Source: JAEUIT01 sp034439815 (GTDB taxonomy: Bacteria; Planctomycetota; Phycisphaerae; Phycisphaerales; SM1A02). Taken from it: a DNA stretch of 13,414 bases. The notes under the pieces are model-generated. The model searched no databases, was not told the origin of the DNA, and saw nothing but the letters and a program-made list of their open reading frames with translations. The number at the start of each line of letters is the position of its first letter. The first letter of the stretch is position 1. The translations under genes and the position numbers were made by a program. Positions 8,226 to 13,414 of the stretch are shown piece after piece. Where the stretch lies: contig JAWXBD010000072.1 of NCBI GenBank assembly GCA_034439815.1, positions 1 through 13,414 of the forward strand, in the 5' to 3' direction.

Positions 8226-8278
8226 CGCCGCGGGCGCGGCGGAGTGAATCCGCCGCTGCGGGTTGAGCCCTTTGCTTT

Positions 8279-8313
8279 CTCCGTAGCGCCCTCCGGGCGC
8301 ACACTCGCTCTGG
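8279..8313 (+). repeat. 35-bp direct repeat, copy 2
   Basis: Exact second copy, 88 bp downstream of the first, with GCTTTCT just upstream of both copies. It lies 38 bp before the queE start, so its GCGCCC/GGGCGC hairpin would sit in the leader of the queE transcript. The 15-base core AGCGCCCTCCGGGCG also occurs at about 13296 inside the HEPN-like gene. Confidence 0.85.
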
Positions 8314-8351
8314 TGCGCTCGGCGCTTTGTTGTTGTGAGCGGAGTTGAGCC

Positions 8352-9029
8352 ATGTCGTTGCGGCTGAATGAGATCTTTTTTTCCATTCAGGGTGAGTCGA
8401 CGTGGGCGGGCCTTCCGTGCGTCTTCGTTCGCTTGACCGGATGTCCGCTGCGGTGTCACTACTGCGACACGGAGTACGCCTTCCGCGAAGGCTCGCCGCG
8501 CACGATCGAATCGATCATTGACGAGGTGACCCAGTTTGCGTGTCCGCTCGTCGAAATCACCGGCGGTGAGCCGCTGGCGCAGAAGCGCGTGCACACGCTC
8601 ATCACCGCGCTGTGTGATCGCGCGATGACGGTGCTCATCGAGACTTCCGGCGCAGTCGACATCGCGCCGTGTGATCCGCGCTCGATCCGCATCCTTGATC
8701 TGAAGACTCCCGGATCAGGCGAGTGCAGCCGGAACCTGTGGACCAATCTCAATGACCTGCGGCCCCGTGACGAGATCAAATTCGTCATCACCGATCGCGC
8801 CGACTACGACTGGGCAAAACAGGTGATGGAAGAGCACAAGCTCGACAGGCGCTGCGCCGCAGTGCTGATGTCAGCGGTGTTCGAACAGCGGCGCGGACTC
8901 GAGATCCTCGGCTGCCCGGCGCTCCATCCGCGAACGCTCGCGGAATGGATCCTCGCCGACCGGCTCCCCGTCCGCATGCAGACGCAGCTTCACAAGCTGA
9001 TCTGGGAACCCAGCACACGCGGCGTGTGA
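8352..9029 (+). CDS. queE: 7-carboxy-7-deazaguanine synthase, radical SAM (QueE)
   Basis: Radical SAM enzyme that contracts 6-carboxytetrahydropterin to 7-carboxy-7-deazaguanine, the ring-forming step towards queuosine and other 7-deazaguanine modifications of tRNA or DNA. It has 225 residues, a normal length. The N-terminus shows NEIFFSIQGESTWAGLPCVFVRLTGC, a QueE hallmark. The cluster-binding cysteines are C31-x3-C35-x2-C38 (CPLRCHYCD), and ITGGEPL and LIETSGA form the SAM and substrate region. The C-terminal LQ-type end of the family appears as MQTQLHKLIWEPSTRGV. GGAG at 8341-8344, 7 nt upstream, supports the ATG at 8352. Other que genes are not in the window. Its stop codon overlaps a GTG start (GTGA at 9026), the beginning of a gene cut by the IS21 element. 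Confidence 0.95.
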   Translation: MSLRLNEIFFSIQGESTWAGLPCVFVRLTGCPLRCHYCDTEYAFREGSPRTIESIIDEVTQFACPLVEITGGEPLAQKRVHTLITALCDRAMTVLIETSGAVDIAPCDPRSIRILDLKTPGSGECSRNLWTNLNDLRPRDEIKFVITDRADYDWAKQVMEEHKLDRRCAAVLMSAVFEQRRGLEILGCPALHPRTLAEWILADRLPVRMQTQLHKLIWEPSTRGV

Positions 9030-9082
9030 AAGCGATTCGCCGCGACGAGGCGGACGCTGCGGAGGCGATCGCGGCGCTTCAG
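9026..9082 (+). pseudogene. 5' fragment of an unidentified gene coupled to queE, cut by the IS21-like element
   Basis: A GTG at 9026 overlaps the queE stop (GTGA) and opens a frame reading MKAIRRDEADAAEAIAALQ, 19 codons, up to the exact first base of the IS21-like left inverted repeat. Past that point the frame runs into the repeat and stops at 9130. The charged, alanine-rich sequence and the 4-base overlap look like a genuine operon gene start. Nothing to the right of the element (10499 onward) continues it, since that DNA is intron sequence, so the rest has been lost. Too little is left to name the protein. Confidence 0.45.
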
Positions 9083-9137
9083 TGTCAACTCGCGCGCAGA
9101 ACTGACCCGCCTTCGAGCATCGAGATCTGACCCGCCC
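9083..9137 (+). repeat. Left terminal inverted repeat of the IS21-like element
   Basis: Inverted match to 10444-10498, with differences at repeat positions 17, 27, 31 and 52 only. It contains two CTGACCC sub-repeats 27 bases apart, the usual arrangement of IstA-binding sites. Confidence 0.9.
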
Positions 9138-9140
9138 TCG

Positions 9141-9521
9141 GTCCGATCAGTCACCCTGCGACCTCTTGCCCCTTCTCTGGCATTGGACCGGGGCAGCCGC
9201 TACAGCGTGCCGCCGAAACCGGTCGGCATGCGGGTCGACGTCAGCGGCGAGGCGGGCCGGGTCACGGTGCGCTGCGGCGACGTGATCGTCGCCGAGCACG
9301 ACCGGGCCGGACGCGGCGTGTGCGTCATGCGGCCTGAGGATGTCTCGGAGCTGTGGAAGCTCTCCAAAGCGAAGTGCGCAACGCCGCCACCCACGTGGAG
9401 GCTCACAGGCAGGCACGAGGTCGAGTCGCCGTCACTTGAGGTCTACGGGCGCATCGGCGTCACGGAGTCGCGGACGTCCGTTCACGTGTCAGCGACGGTC
9501 GCACTGGAGGCTGCGTCATGA
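9141..9521 (+). pseudogene. istA: C-terminal remnant of IS21 transposase IstA
   Basis: The frame is open from the left inverted repeat to the TGA at 9519-9521. From about 9180 it reads LDRGSRYSVPPKPVGMRVDVSG, VIVAEHDRAGRG and PEDVSELWKLS, matching the small beta-rich C-terminal domain of IstA. The N-terminal helix-turn-helix and the DDE catalytic core (about 350-400 residues) are absent, so no active transposase can be made. No start with a good ribosome site is present; the first in-frame alternative start is TTG 9183. The stop overlaps the istB ATG (ATGA), the normal istA-istB coupling, so this is the authentic 3' end. Confidence 0.8.
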
Positions 9522-10393
9522 GCGCATCGACCCTGTACGAACATGCGGCGACGACGTCGCTTGAGCATCTTGGCCTTCGCGTCGCGCGCGACCTTCTTGA
9601 TCAGGCGTGCCAGCAGGCGGCCGCGGACTCGTGGTCCTACAGCCACTTTCTCGGCTGGCTTCTCGACGGGGAGATCGCGGAGCGGAAGCGTCGCGGGATT
9701 GAATTGAATCTGCAGTTCGCGAAGTTTCCGTACCGGAAACGGCTCGCCGACTTCGACTTCGCCGCGCAGCCCTCGATCGACCGGCGGATCATCGACGAGC
9801 TCGCGACGGGCCGCTTCGCGGGCGAGGGCCGCAACGTGATCCTGCTCGGTCCGCCGGGCGTCGGCAAGACGCACATCGCGATCGCCCTGGGCGTGCGCGC
9901 GGCGGAGCTGGGGATGCGTGTCTACTTCACGTCAGCGATGGAGCTGGCGCGGAGGCTCTCGAAGGCGATGGCGGAGAACCGGCTGCACCGCGAGATGCGG
10001 AATCTCGTGCGGCCGAGTGTCCTGGTGATCGACGAGGTGGGCTGCCTGAGCATGGAGGCCGCACAGGCGAGTCTTCTGTTTCAGGTGATCGCGGAGCGCT
10101 ACGGCAAGGGCCAGTCGATCGTCCTGACCAGCAACAAGGGCTTCGGCGAGTGGGGCGCGGTGTTCGCCAGCGACGCGGTGATGGCGTCGGCGGCGCTCGA
10201 CCGCCTGCTGCACAAGGCGACGGTGATCAACGTGCGGGGCGAGAGCTACCGGCTGCGCGAGCGGCGGAAGGCGATCGGCGCCGAGGCGATGCCGGCAGCT
10301 GAGCGTGCGAGCGAGAACGAGCAGGCGGTGCCCCGGGCCGGCAAGCGGTCACGCGGCGGCGGCCGCGAGGAAGGCGGCGAAGAGCAGGGCTGA
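9518..10393 (+). CDS. istB: IS21-family helper ATPase IstB
   Basis: AAA+ ATPase that assembles on DNA and recruits and activates IstA for IS21 transposition; DnaC/DnaA-like fold. It has 291 residues and looks intact. The N-terminal helical region includes SYSHFLGWLLDGEIAERKRR. Walker A GPPGVGKT is at 111-118, Walker B VLVIDEVG has Asp172-Glu173, LTSNKGFGEWG is sensor 1, and SAALDRLLHKATVINVRGESYRLRER is the conserved C-terminal block. A 24-30 residue tail rich in R, G and E is low-complexity. The ATG overlaps the istA remnant stop. Without istA it can act only with a transposase supplied by a full copy elsewhere. Confidence 0.95.
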   Translation: MSASTLYEHAATTSLEHLGLRVARDLLDQACQQAAADSWSYSHFLGWLLDGEIAERKRRGIELNLQFAKFPYRKRLADFDFAAQPSIDRRIIDELATGRFAGEGRNVILLGPPGVGKTHIAIALGVRAAELGMRVYFTSAMELARRLSKAMAENRLHREMRNLVRPSVLVIDEVGCLSMEAAQASLLFQVIAERYGKGQSIVLTSNKGFGEWGAVFASDAVMASAALDRLLHKATVINVRGESYRLRERRKAIGAEAMPAAERASENEQAVPRAGKRSRGGGREEGGEEQG

Positions 10394-10443
10394 CTCGGGC
10401 AAGGCACCGGGCTGGATCCGGGGTGCGGCCCATCTTTTCGTGG

Positions 10444-10498
10444 GGGTGGGTCAGATCTCGATGCTCGGAGGTGGGTCAGTTTTGCGCGCGAGTTGACA
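10444..10498 (-). repeat. Right terminal inverted repeat of the IS21-like element
   Basis: Reverse complement of the left repeat. It ends AGTTGACA at 10498 and also has two GGGTCAG sub-repeats. It lies about 50 bp after the istB stop codon. Confidence 0.9.
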
Positions 10499-10499
10499 A

Positions 10500-11445
10500 A
10501 CGCGACCGGGAAATCCCACGGTCAAGGACCGCGTCGTTCAGGCTGCGGCGATGCTCGTGCTGGAACCGATCTTCGAAGCGGACTTCGAGGAGAGTTCCTA
10601 CGGCTTCCGTCCGAAACGGTCGGCGGCGGATGCACTGAAGGCCGTCGCCGAGCACCTGCGCTCGGGACGGACGGACGTGTACGACGCCGATCTGAAGGCG
10701 TACTTCGACACGATCCCGCACGACAAGCTGATGTCCTGCCTCCGCAAACGGATCGCCGACGGCTCCGTGCTGTCGCTGATCCGGATGTGGCTTGACGCGC
10801 CGGTCGAGGACACCGACGAGAACGGTCGCCGCACGCGCGACGGAACACGACGGGGCGTTCCTCAGGGTGGAATGATCTCGCCGCTCTTGGCGAATCTCTA
10901 TCTTCACTGGCTCGACAAGCTATTCATGGCGGCGGGCGGTCCGGGTAAATTTGCCGGCGCGCGGATCGTCCGCTACGCGGATGACTTCGTCGTGCTGGGA
11001 GAAGACGCGCGTGCAGCGCGTGAATACCGGAGGCGAGACCCTGAACTTCCTCGGCTACTGCTTCCGCTGGGAGGAGTGGCACCGGGGCAGCGGACGGCAC
11101 TACCTGTCCATCAAGCCCTCCGTCAAGTCGGAGCGCCGCTTCTGCGAACGGCTTCGGGATCTCACGTCGCCAAAGCGGTCGTGGCTTCCTGTTGACCGCT
11201 TCGTCACGGAGCTGAACGCCTTTCTCCGCGGATGGCAGCGGTACTTCGACCGCTTCCACCGAGGACGGGTGTTTTCGCGGGCGACTCGCCGTGTGAACGA
11301 TCGAGTCGTCCGGCATCTGAAACGTCGCAGTCAGCGTCCCCTTCGACCGCCGAAGGACAGGACGTGGTACGCATTCATCAAGGACCGCCTGCGGGTCCAT
11401 CAGTTCGGACCACGCGTGACTCGCACGTCGACAGCTGCGCGATGA
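10500..11445 (+). pseudogene. ltrA: Group II intron reverse transcriptase/maturase, 5'-truncated with internal frameshifting deletion
   Basis: Remnant of an intron-encoded protein that splices and mobilises its intron. It begins just after the IS21-like right end with NPTVKDRVVQAA and LEPIFEADFEESSYGFRPKRS. It continues through YDADLKAYFDTIPHDKL (motif A Asp), GVPQGGMISPLLANLYL and VRYADDFVVL (YADD catalytic loop) in one frame to about 10997. From 10999 the homology continues in the +1 frame as EKTRVQRVN and TLNFLGYCFRW, then the maturase region (FLRGWQRYFDR) and LKRRSQRPLRPPKDRTWYAF to the TGA ending at 11445. The roughly 30-40 residues normally between YADDFVVL and the PEKT segment are missing, so this is an out-of-frame deletion rather than a single-base slip. 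The N-terminal RT block is absent. The protein cannot be active. Confidence 0.88.
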
Positions 11446-11456
11446 AGTCGTCGGGT

Positions 11457-11526
11457 AAGCCGGATGCGGGAAATCTGCCAGTCCGGTTTGATGAGGGGGA
11501 TGGTCGTGTGAACCACGGCCATCCCT
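11457..11526 (+). ncRNA. Group II intron domains V and VI
   Basis: Domain V is at 11457-11489. AAGCCGGATGCGG pairs with TCTGCCAGTCCGGTTT around a GAAA tetraloop, with the AGC-type lower-stem start and a two-base bulge region as in bacterial introns. Domain VI follows as a 12-bp stem, GGGATGGTCGTG (11497-11508) with CACGGCCATCCC (11514-11525), ending in CTACTC. They lie just behind the reverse transcriptase stop, the normal place. Identification is from pattern; a covariance search would settle it. Confidence 0.75.
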
Positions 11527-11538
11527 ACTCTCCCATTA

Positions 11539-11688
11539 AGGCTCTACGTGTGGGCGTACATGCGACGTCATCACATGAGCAATCGCGCGTTCGAGGGATA
11601 CGACGATCTGCTCGAGTCGGGCGGCGAGGCGTGGCGGAGGCTGACGCCGAAGCGGCTCAAGTCGATCTGTCGGTGCGAGTATCTTTGA
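11539..11688 (+). pseudogene. C-terminal fragment of an IS630-like transposase
   Basis: Starting at about 11542 the frame reads LYVWAYMRRHHMSNRAF, then YDDLLESGGEAWRRLTP and LKSICRCEYL, ending in TGA at 11686-11688. This is the usual C-terminal end of IS630/Tc1-like DDE transposases (…L-x-x-YLR-x-HxLSNR…YDDLL…AW…LTP…IKSICxxxYL). The catalytic core is missing and no start codon is plausible. It follows the group II intron 3' end without a gap, as expected of a 3' exon. Confidence 0.72.
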
Positions 11689-11824
11689 GCGCGCGGGCTA
11701 AACCGGATCCGTATCACCCCCGCCGCGCCTTCCACACATCCGGCAGCGGACGCTAAATTTGTCGGAGCCGGCCGGTGGTTCGCCGTCTACGAATTGGCGC
11801 CGCGGAACGACGACACTATCGGTG

Positions 11825-12568
11825 TCACCGGGGAATCGCGATAAAATCACCCACGTCGGCCCCATCTGCTAGCAATGTTATTTTGCATGGGAGCGGGCAC
11901 TCACTCCTCAGCACCAGTTCGATCTCACCGGCTACCATCGATTGGTTGGATGATTCGCTGGCGGTGAGATGCCGCACACTTAACACTCGAGCCTCGAGAC
12001 CTGCGTGGTCTGATTTTGCAGTTAGCACGGGCACGGATTCGGATTTCGGGAAGGGAAGGAAGAAGCGCGTGGTGGTGGGGACGTCGCTTTGAAATAGGGC
12101 CTGCCGCGGAACCATTGTGGCTCGAGCGCCCGCGCGACCGGAGCCATGGAACAGTACCCGTTTTACGGAGCCGTCGCTAAAGACGACGCTCGCGCCAACG
12201 TCTTTGTCTTCGGCTTTGCTGATTGCAAGCTCCGCGTAAACTGTGAATGAACCGCCCGGAGCTACATCGTCCCTGCTGAAGCCCAAATGTAGGCAAGCGC
12301 AATCGGCTGCGGCGCGGGCTATGTGCTTGCTGTTCCCGCTATCGTTCGTCCATTGCGCTCGACCGGAGAGGATCGCTGGGGAAAGCCCATTCACAAACCC
12401 ACTGCCTAAATCGAACGGCTGGTCTACGCCCTGCTGGACCACAAACGCGAGTACCACCGAGGAGATGCCCAGAGCTGATGCCGAAAGAGCTGCTCCAAAT
12501 GTTGCGATTCGAAGTCCAGGACTAATTCGGTCACGGCGCGATTGACGTAATAATATAGCACCGCACAC
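11825..12568 (-). CDS. Membrane-anchored DUF1573-like protein, function unknown
   Basis: A 247-residue product if translation starts at the GTG at 12568-12566. The frame is open further upstream, but there it overlaps the phage-tail-like fragment on the other strand and has no convincing start. Residues 21-44 form one hydrophobic helix, so most of the chain should lie outside the membrane. Residues 88-110, ADCACLHLGF...VAPGGSFTV, resemble the CxC...PGG...V signature of DUF1573, an Ig-like domain frequent in planctomycete and Bacteroidetes exported proteins (Cys90, Cys92; PGG 104-106). The remainder is beta-rich without a recognised motif. Base composition is visibly less GC-rich than the flanking genes, suggesting a separate origin. 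No Shine-Dalgarno site precedes the GTG, so the start is uncertain. The family link is tentative. Confidence 0.6.
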   Translation of the reverse strand: MCGAILLRQSRRDRISPGLRIATFGAALSASALGISSVVLAFVVQQGVDQPFDLGSGFVNGLSPAILSGRAQWTNDSGNSKHIARAAADCACLHLGFSRDDVAPGGSFTVYAELAISKAEDKDVGASVVFSDGSVKRVLFHGSGRAGARATMVPRQALFQSDVPTTTRFFLPFPKSESVPVLTAKSDHAGLEARVLSVRHLTASESSNQSMVAGEIELVLRSECPLPCKITLLADGADVGDFIAIPR

Positions 12569-12569
12569 G

Positions 12570-12737
12570 ATGGCAATAGCCAGCGACCGCGAGCGCCGGC
12601 AGCTGCGCGCCATCGTCGAGTACCTGAAGCCGGCGCACACCCACTTTGTGGACCTGGTCGAGCCGCTCCCGCCCATCGTGCCGAACCACTGGGAGCTTGG
12701 CCTCAGCGACCTGGGGGAGACGACGGACTTGCACTGA
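12570..12737 (+). pseudogene. C-terminal fragment resembling a phage-tail (P2 protein I-like) protein
   Basis: A 55-codon frame starts MAIASDRERRQLRAIVEYLK and continues PAHTHFVDLVEP and HWELGLSDLGET to the TGA at 12735-12737. The R-x-I-V-x-x-x-K-PAHT pattern is typical of the C-terminal end of tail proteins of the P2 I family, found in contractile phages and extracellular injection systems. The frame upstream closes with a stop at 12543 and no earlier homology is seen, so the body of the protein (usually 150 residues or more) is missing. It may simply be a displaced gene end. It overlaps by position only the alternative upstream part of the minus-strand DUF1573-like frame. Confidence 0.5.
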
Positions 12738-12757
12738 CCGGGCCGTGGGGATACGAG

Positions 12758-13414
12758 ATGTGCCGCAGGATGAGCATTCTGAACAACGCGGTCATGTCGA
12801 TTCAAGTCGGGCTCGAGGACCTAATCGCGGGTACTCCCGCGCGCATGCTGTCGTCCGTTCGCAACCTCCACGCTGGCGTGCTGCTCTTGCTCAAGTCGCG
12901 GCTTCTCGAACTCTCTCCGCCCGGAAGCGACGAGGTCCTTCTGAAACAGAAGATCAAGCCGCGGATGGACGGCTCCGGACACCTCGAATTCGTTGGCAGT
13001 GGCAAGAAGACAGTCGAGCTCGAAGAAATCAAGCAGCGACTCACTGCGCTCGGAGTCGATGTCGAGTGGAAGAGGATCGAACGCCTCACGCAAGAGCGGA
13101 ACAACATCGAGCACTACTACGCGCAGGTTTCCGACGAAGCCATGCGCGGGTTGGCGGCGGATGTCTTGCTGATTGTCCGTGACTTCACGGCTCGCGAGCT
13201 GAAGCGCGACCCTCGCGAGTTGTTCGGCGAGGCCGCGTGGGACCAGTTGCTGAAGAACAAGGAGGTATTCGATGCGGAGCGCGCCGCGTGCTTGAGCGCC
13301 CTCCGGGCGGTGAAATGGTCCTCTGCCGGCCTCGCCGCAGCTTGCGAGGACTATCCCTGCTCCGACTGCGCAGCTCGCCTCTGGTATCCCGCTGACCCCT
13401 CCCGCGAGCTTGAC
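12758..13414 (+). CDS. HEPN-motif protein with C-terminal cysteine cluster, incomplete at window edge
   Basis: The frame is open from upstream of 12758 to the last base, giving 219 codons with no stop. The ATG at 12758 has GGGG 7 nt before it; ATG 12770 is an alternative that would remove four residues. Residues 30-55 read MLSSVRNLHAGVLLLLKSRL, an amphipathic helix, followed by LSPPGSDEVLL. R114-NNIE-H119 fits the R-x4-6-H signature of HEPN domains, in which these residues form the RNase active site in many toxin and defence proteins. Cys196, Cys201 and Cys204 (CEDYPCSDC) suggest the start of a zinc-binding ribbon continuing off the window. I recall similar hypothetical proteins but no established function. 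The gene lies at the edge of mobile-element debris, as accessory defence genes often do. A partner gene could not be seen. Confidence 0.7.
   Translation, partial: MCRRMSILNNAVMSIQVGLEDLIAGTPARMLSSVRNLHAGVLLLLKSRLLELSPPGSDEVLLKQKIKPRMDGSGHLEFVGSGKKTVELEEIKQRLTALGVDVEWKRIERLTQERNNIEHYYAQVSDEAMRGLAADVLLIVRDFTARELKRDPRELFGEAAWDQLLKNKEVFDAERAACLSALRAVKWSSAGLAAACEDYPCSDCAARLWYPADPSRELD

Larger units (their letters stand above)
9083..10498 (+). mobile_element. IS21-family element, internally deleted, both terminal inverted repeats kept
   Basis: A 1416-bp element bounded by inverted repeats of about 55 bp (9083-9137 and 10444-10498) that match at 51 of 55 positions. The first 16 bases, TGTCAACTCGCGCGCA, are identical, and both ends carry the internally repeated CTGACCC motif typical of IS21 transposase-binding sites. 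The ends read TGT...ACA, as in the family. Inside are only the C-terminal part of istA and an intact istB. Full IS21 elements are usually about 2-2.5 kb, so roughly 1 kb including the DDE catalytic core of IstA is missing. The flanks (CTTCAG on the left, AACGCG on the right) show no target duplication. Confidence 0.85.
10499..11535 (+). mobile_element. Group II intron, 3' part only
   Basis: Comprises the broken reverse transcriptase reading frame followed by ribozyme domains V and VI. The 5' ribozyme domains and the N-terminal coding part are missing: the IS21-like right repeat stands where they should continue. The exact 3' splice boundary is uncertain, between about 11527 and 11541. The DNA immediately beyond it encodes the end of an IS630-like transposase, consistent with an intron that had inserted into that gene. 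Confidence 0.75.

Noticed and set aside
8191..8313. CRISPR array
   Set aside because: Only two copies, with a spacer of 53 bp that itself holds a hairpin, and no cas gene; better read as a REP-like repeat pair.
8004..8594. 196-residue minus-strand open frame
   Set aside because: Runs across the tRNA-Leu gene, both 35-bp repeats and the start of queE; a shadow.
9075..10506. Target-site duplication around the IS21-like element
   Set aside because: Left flank CTTCAG and right flank AACGCG share no 4-8 bp direct repeat.
11232..11756. 174-residue plus-strand open frame
   Set aside because: Overlaps the maturase end, domain V/VI and the transposase tail in a third frame; no homology pattern.
12646..13182. 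178-residue plus-strand open frame, and the minus-strand frames at 12802-13114
   Set aside because: All overlap the HEPN-like gene out of frame; their composition is that of shadow frames, while the chosen frame has coherent protein character and stays open to the edge.

Overview
The window looks like a chromosomal segment of a planctomycete, probably of the Phycisphaerae type. The evidence is the high GC content, a secreted enzyme ending in a type I dockerin-like pair of calcium-binding repeats (a common planctomycete cap), a greatly enlarged multi-PDZ site-2 protease directly behind dxr, and DUF1573-like and IS21/group II intron material. The lineage call is an inference from these features, not from a marker-gene comparison.

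Left half, 1-8350, is ordinary chromosome. It begins inside dxr (isoprenoid synthesis), which overlaps or abuts an rseP-like intramembrane protease. Facing these is a two-gene minus-strand unit, smpB followed by a short-chain dehydrogenase, coupled by a GTGA overlap. A gene-less stretch of about 560 bp rich in inverted repeats then leads into a 948-residue exported HEYGH metalloprotease with a C-terminal dockerin. That gene ends at a textbook intrinsic terminator. Next come a promoter, tRNA-Leu(GAG), a duplicated 35-bp palindromic repeat, and queE (7-deazaguanine synthesis).

Right part, 9026-12737, is a junkyard of nested mobile DNA. A gene that starts by GTGA overlap with queE is cut after about 19 codons by an IS21-family element. 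This element keeps both ~55-bp terminal inverted repeats and an intact istB, but only the C-terminal end of istA. It abuts the 3' half of a group II intron: a reverse transcriptase broken by an out-of-frame internal deletion, followed by recognisable domains V and VI. The intron is followed at once by the last ~48 codons of an IS630-like transposase, which suggests the intron once sat in that transposase gene. Beyond are a membrane-anchored DUF1573-like protein of visibly lower GC on the minus strand, and a 55-codon C-terminal scrap resembling a phage-tail (P2 I-like) protein.

The right edge, from 12758, is an open gene running out of the window. It carries a HEPN-type R-x4-H motif (RNNIEH) and a cysteine cluster. 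It is the best candidate in the window for an uncharacterised defence or toxin-like protein, but only its first 219 codons are visible. No CRISPR array or rRNA was seen.
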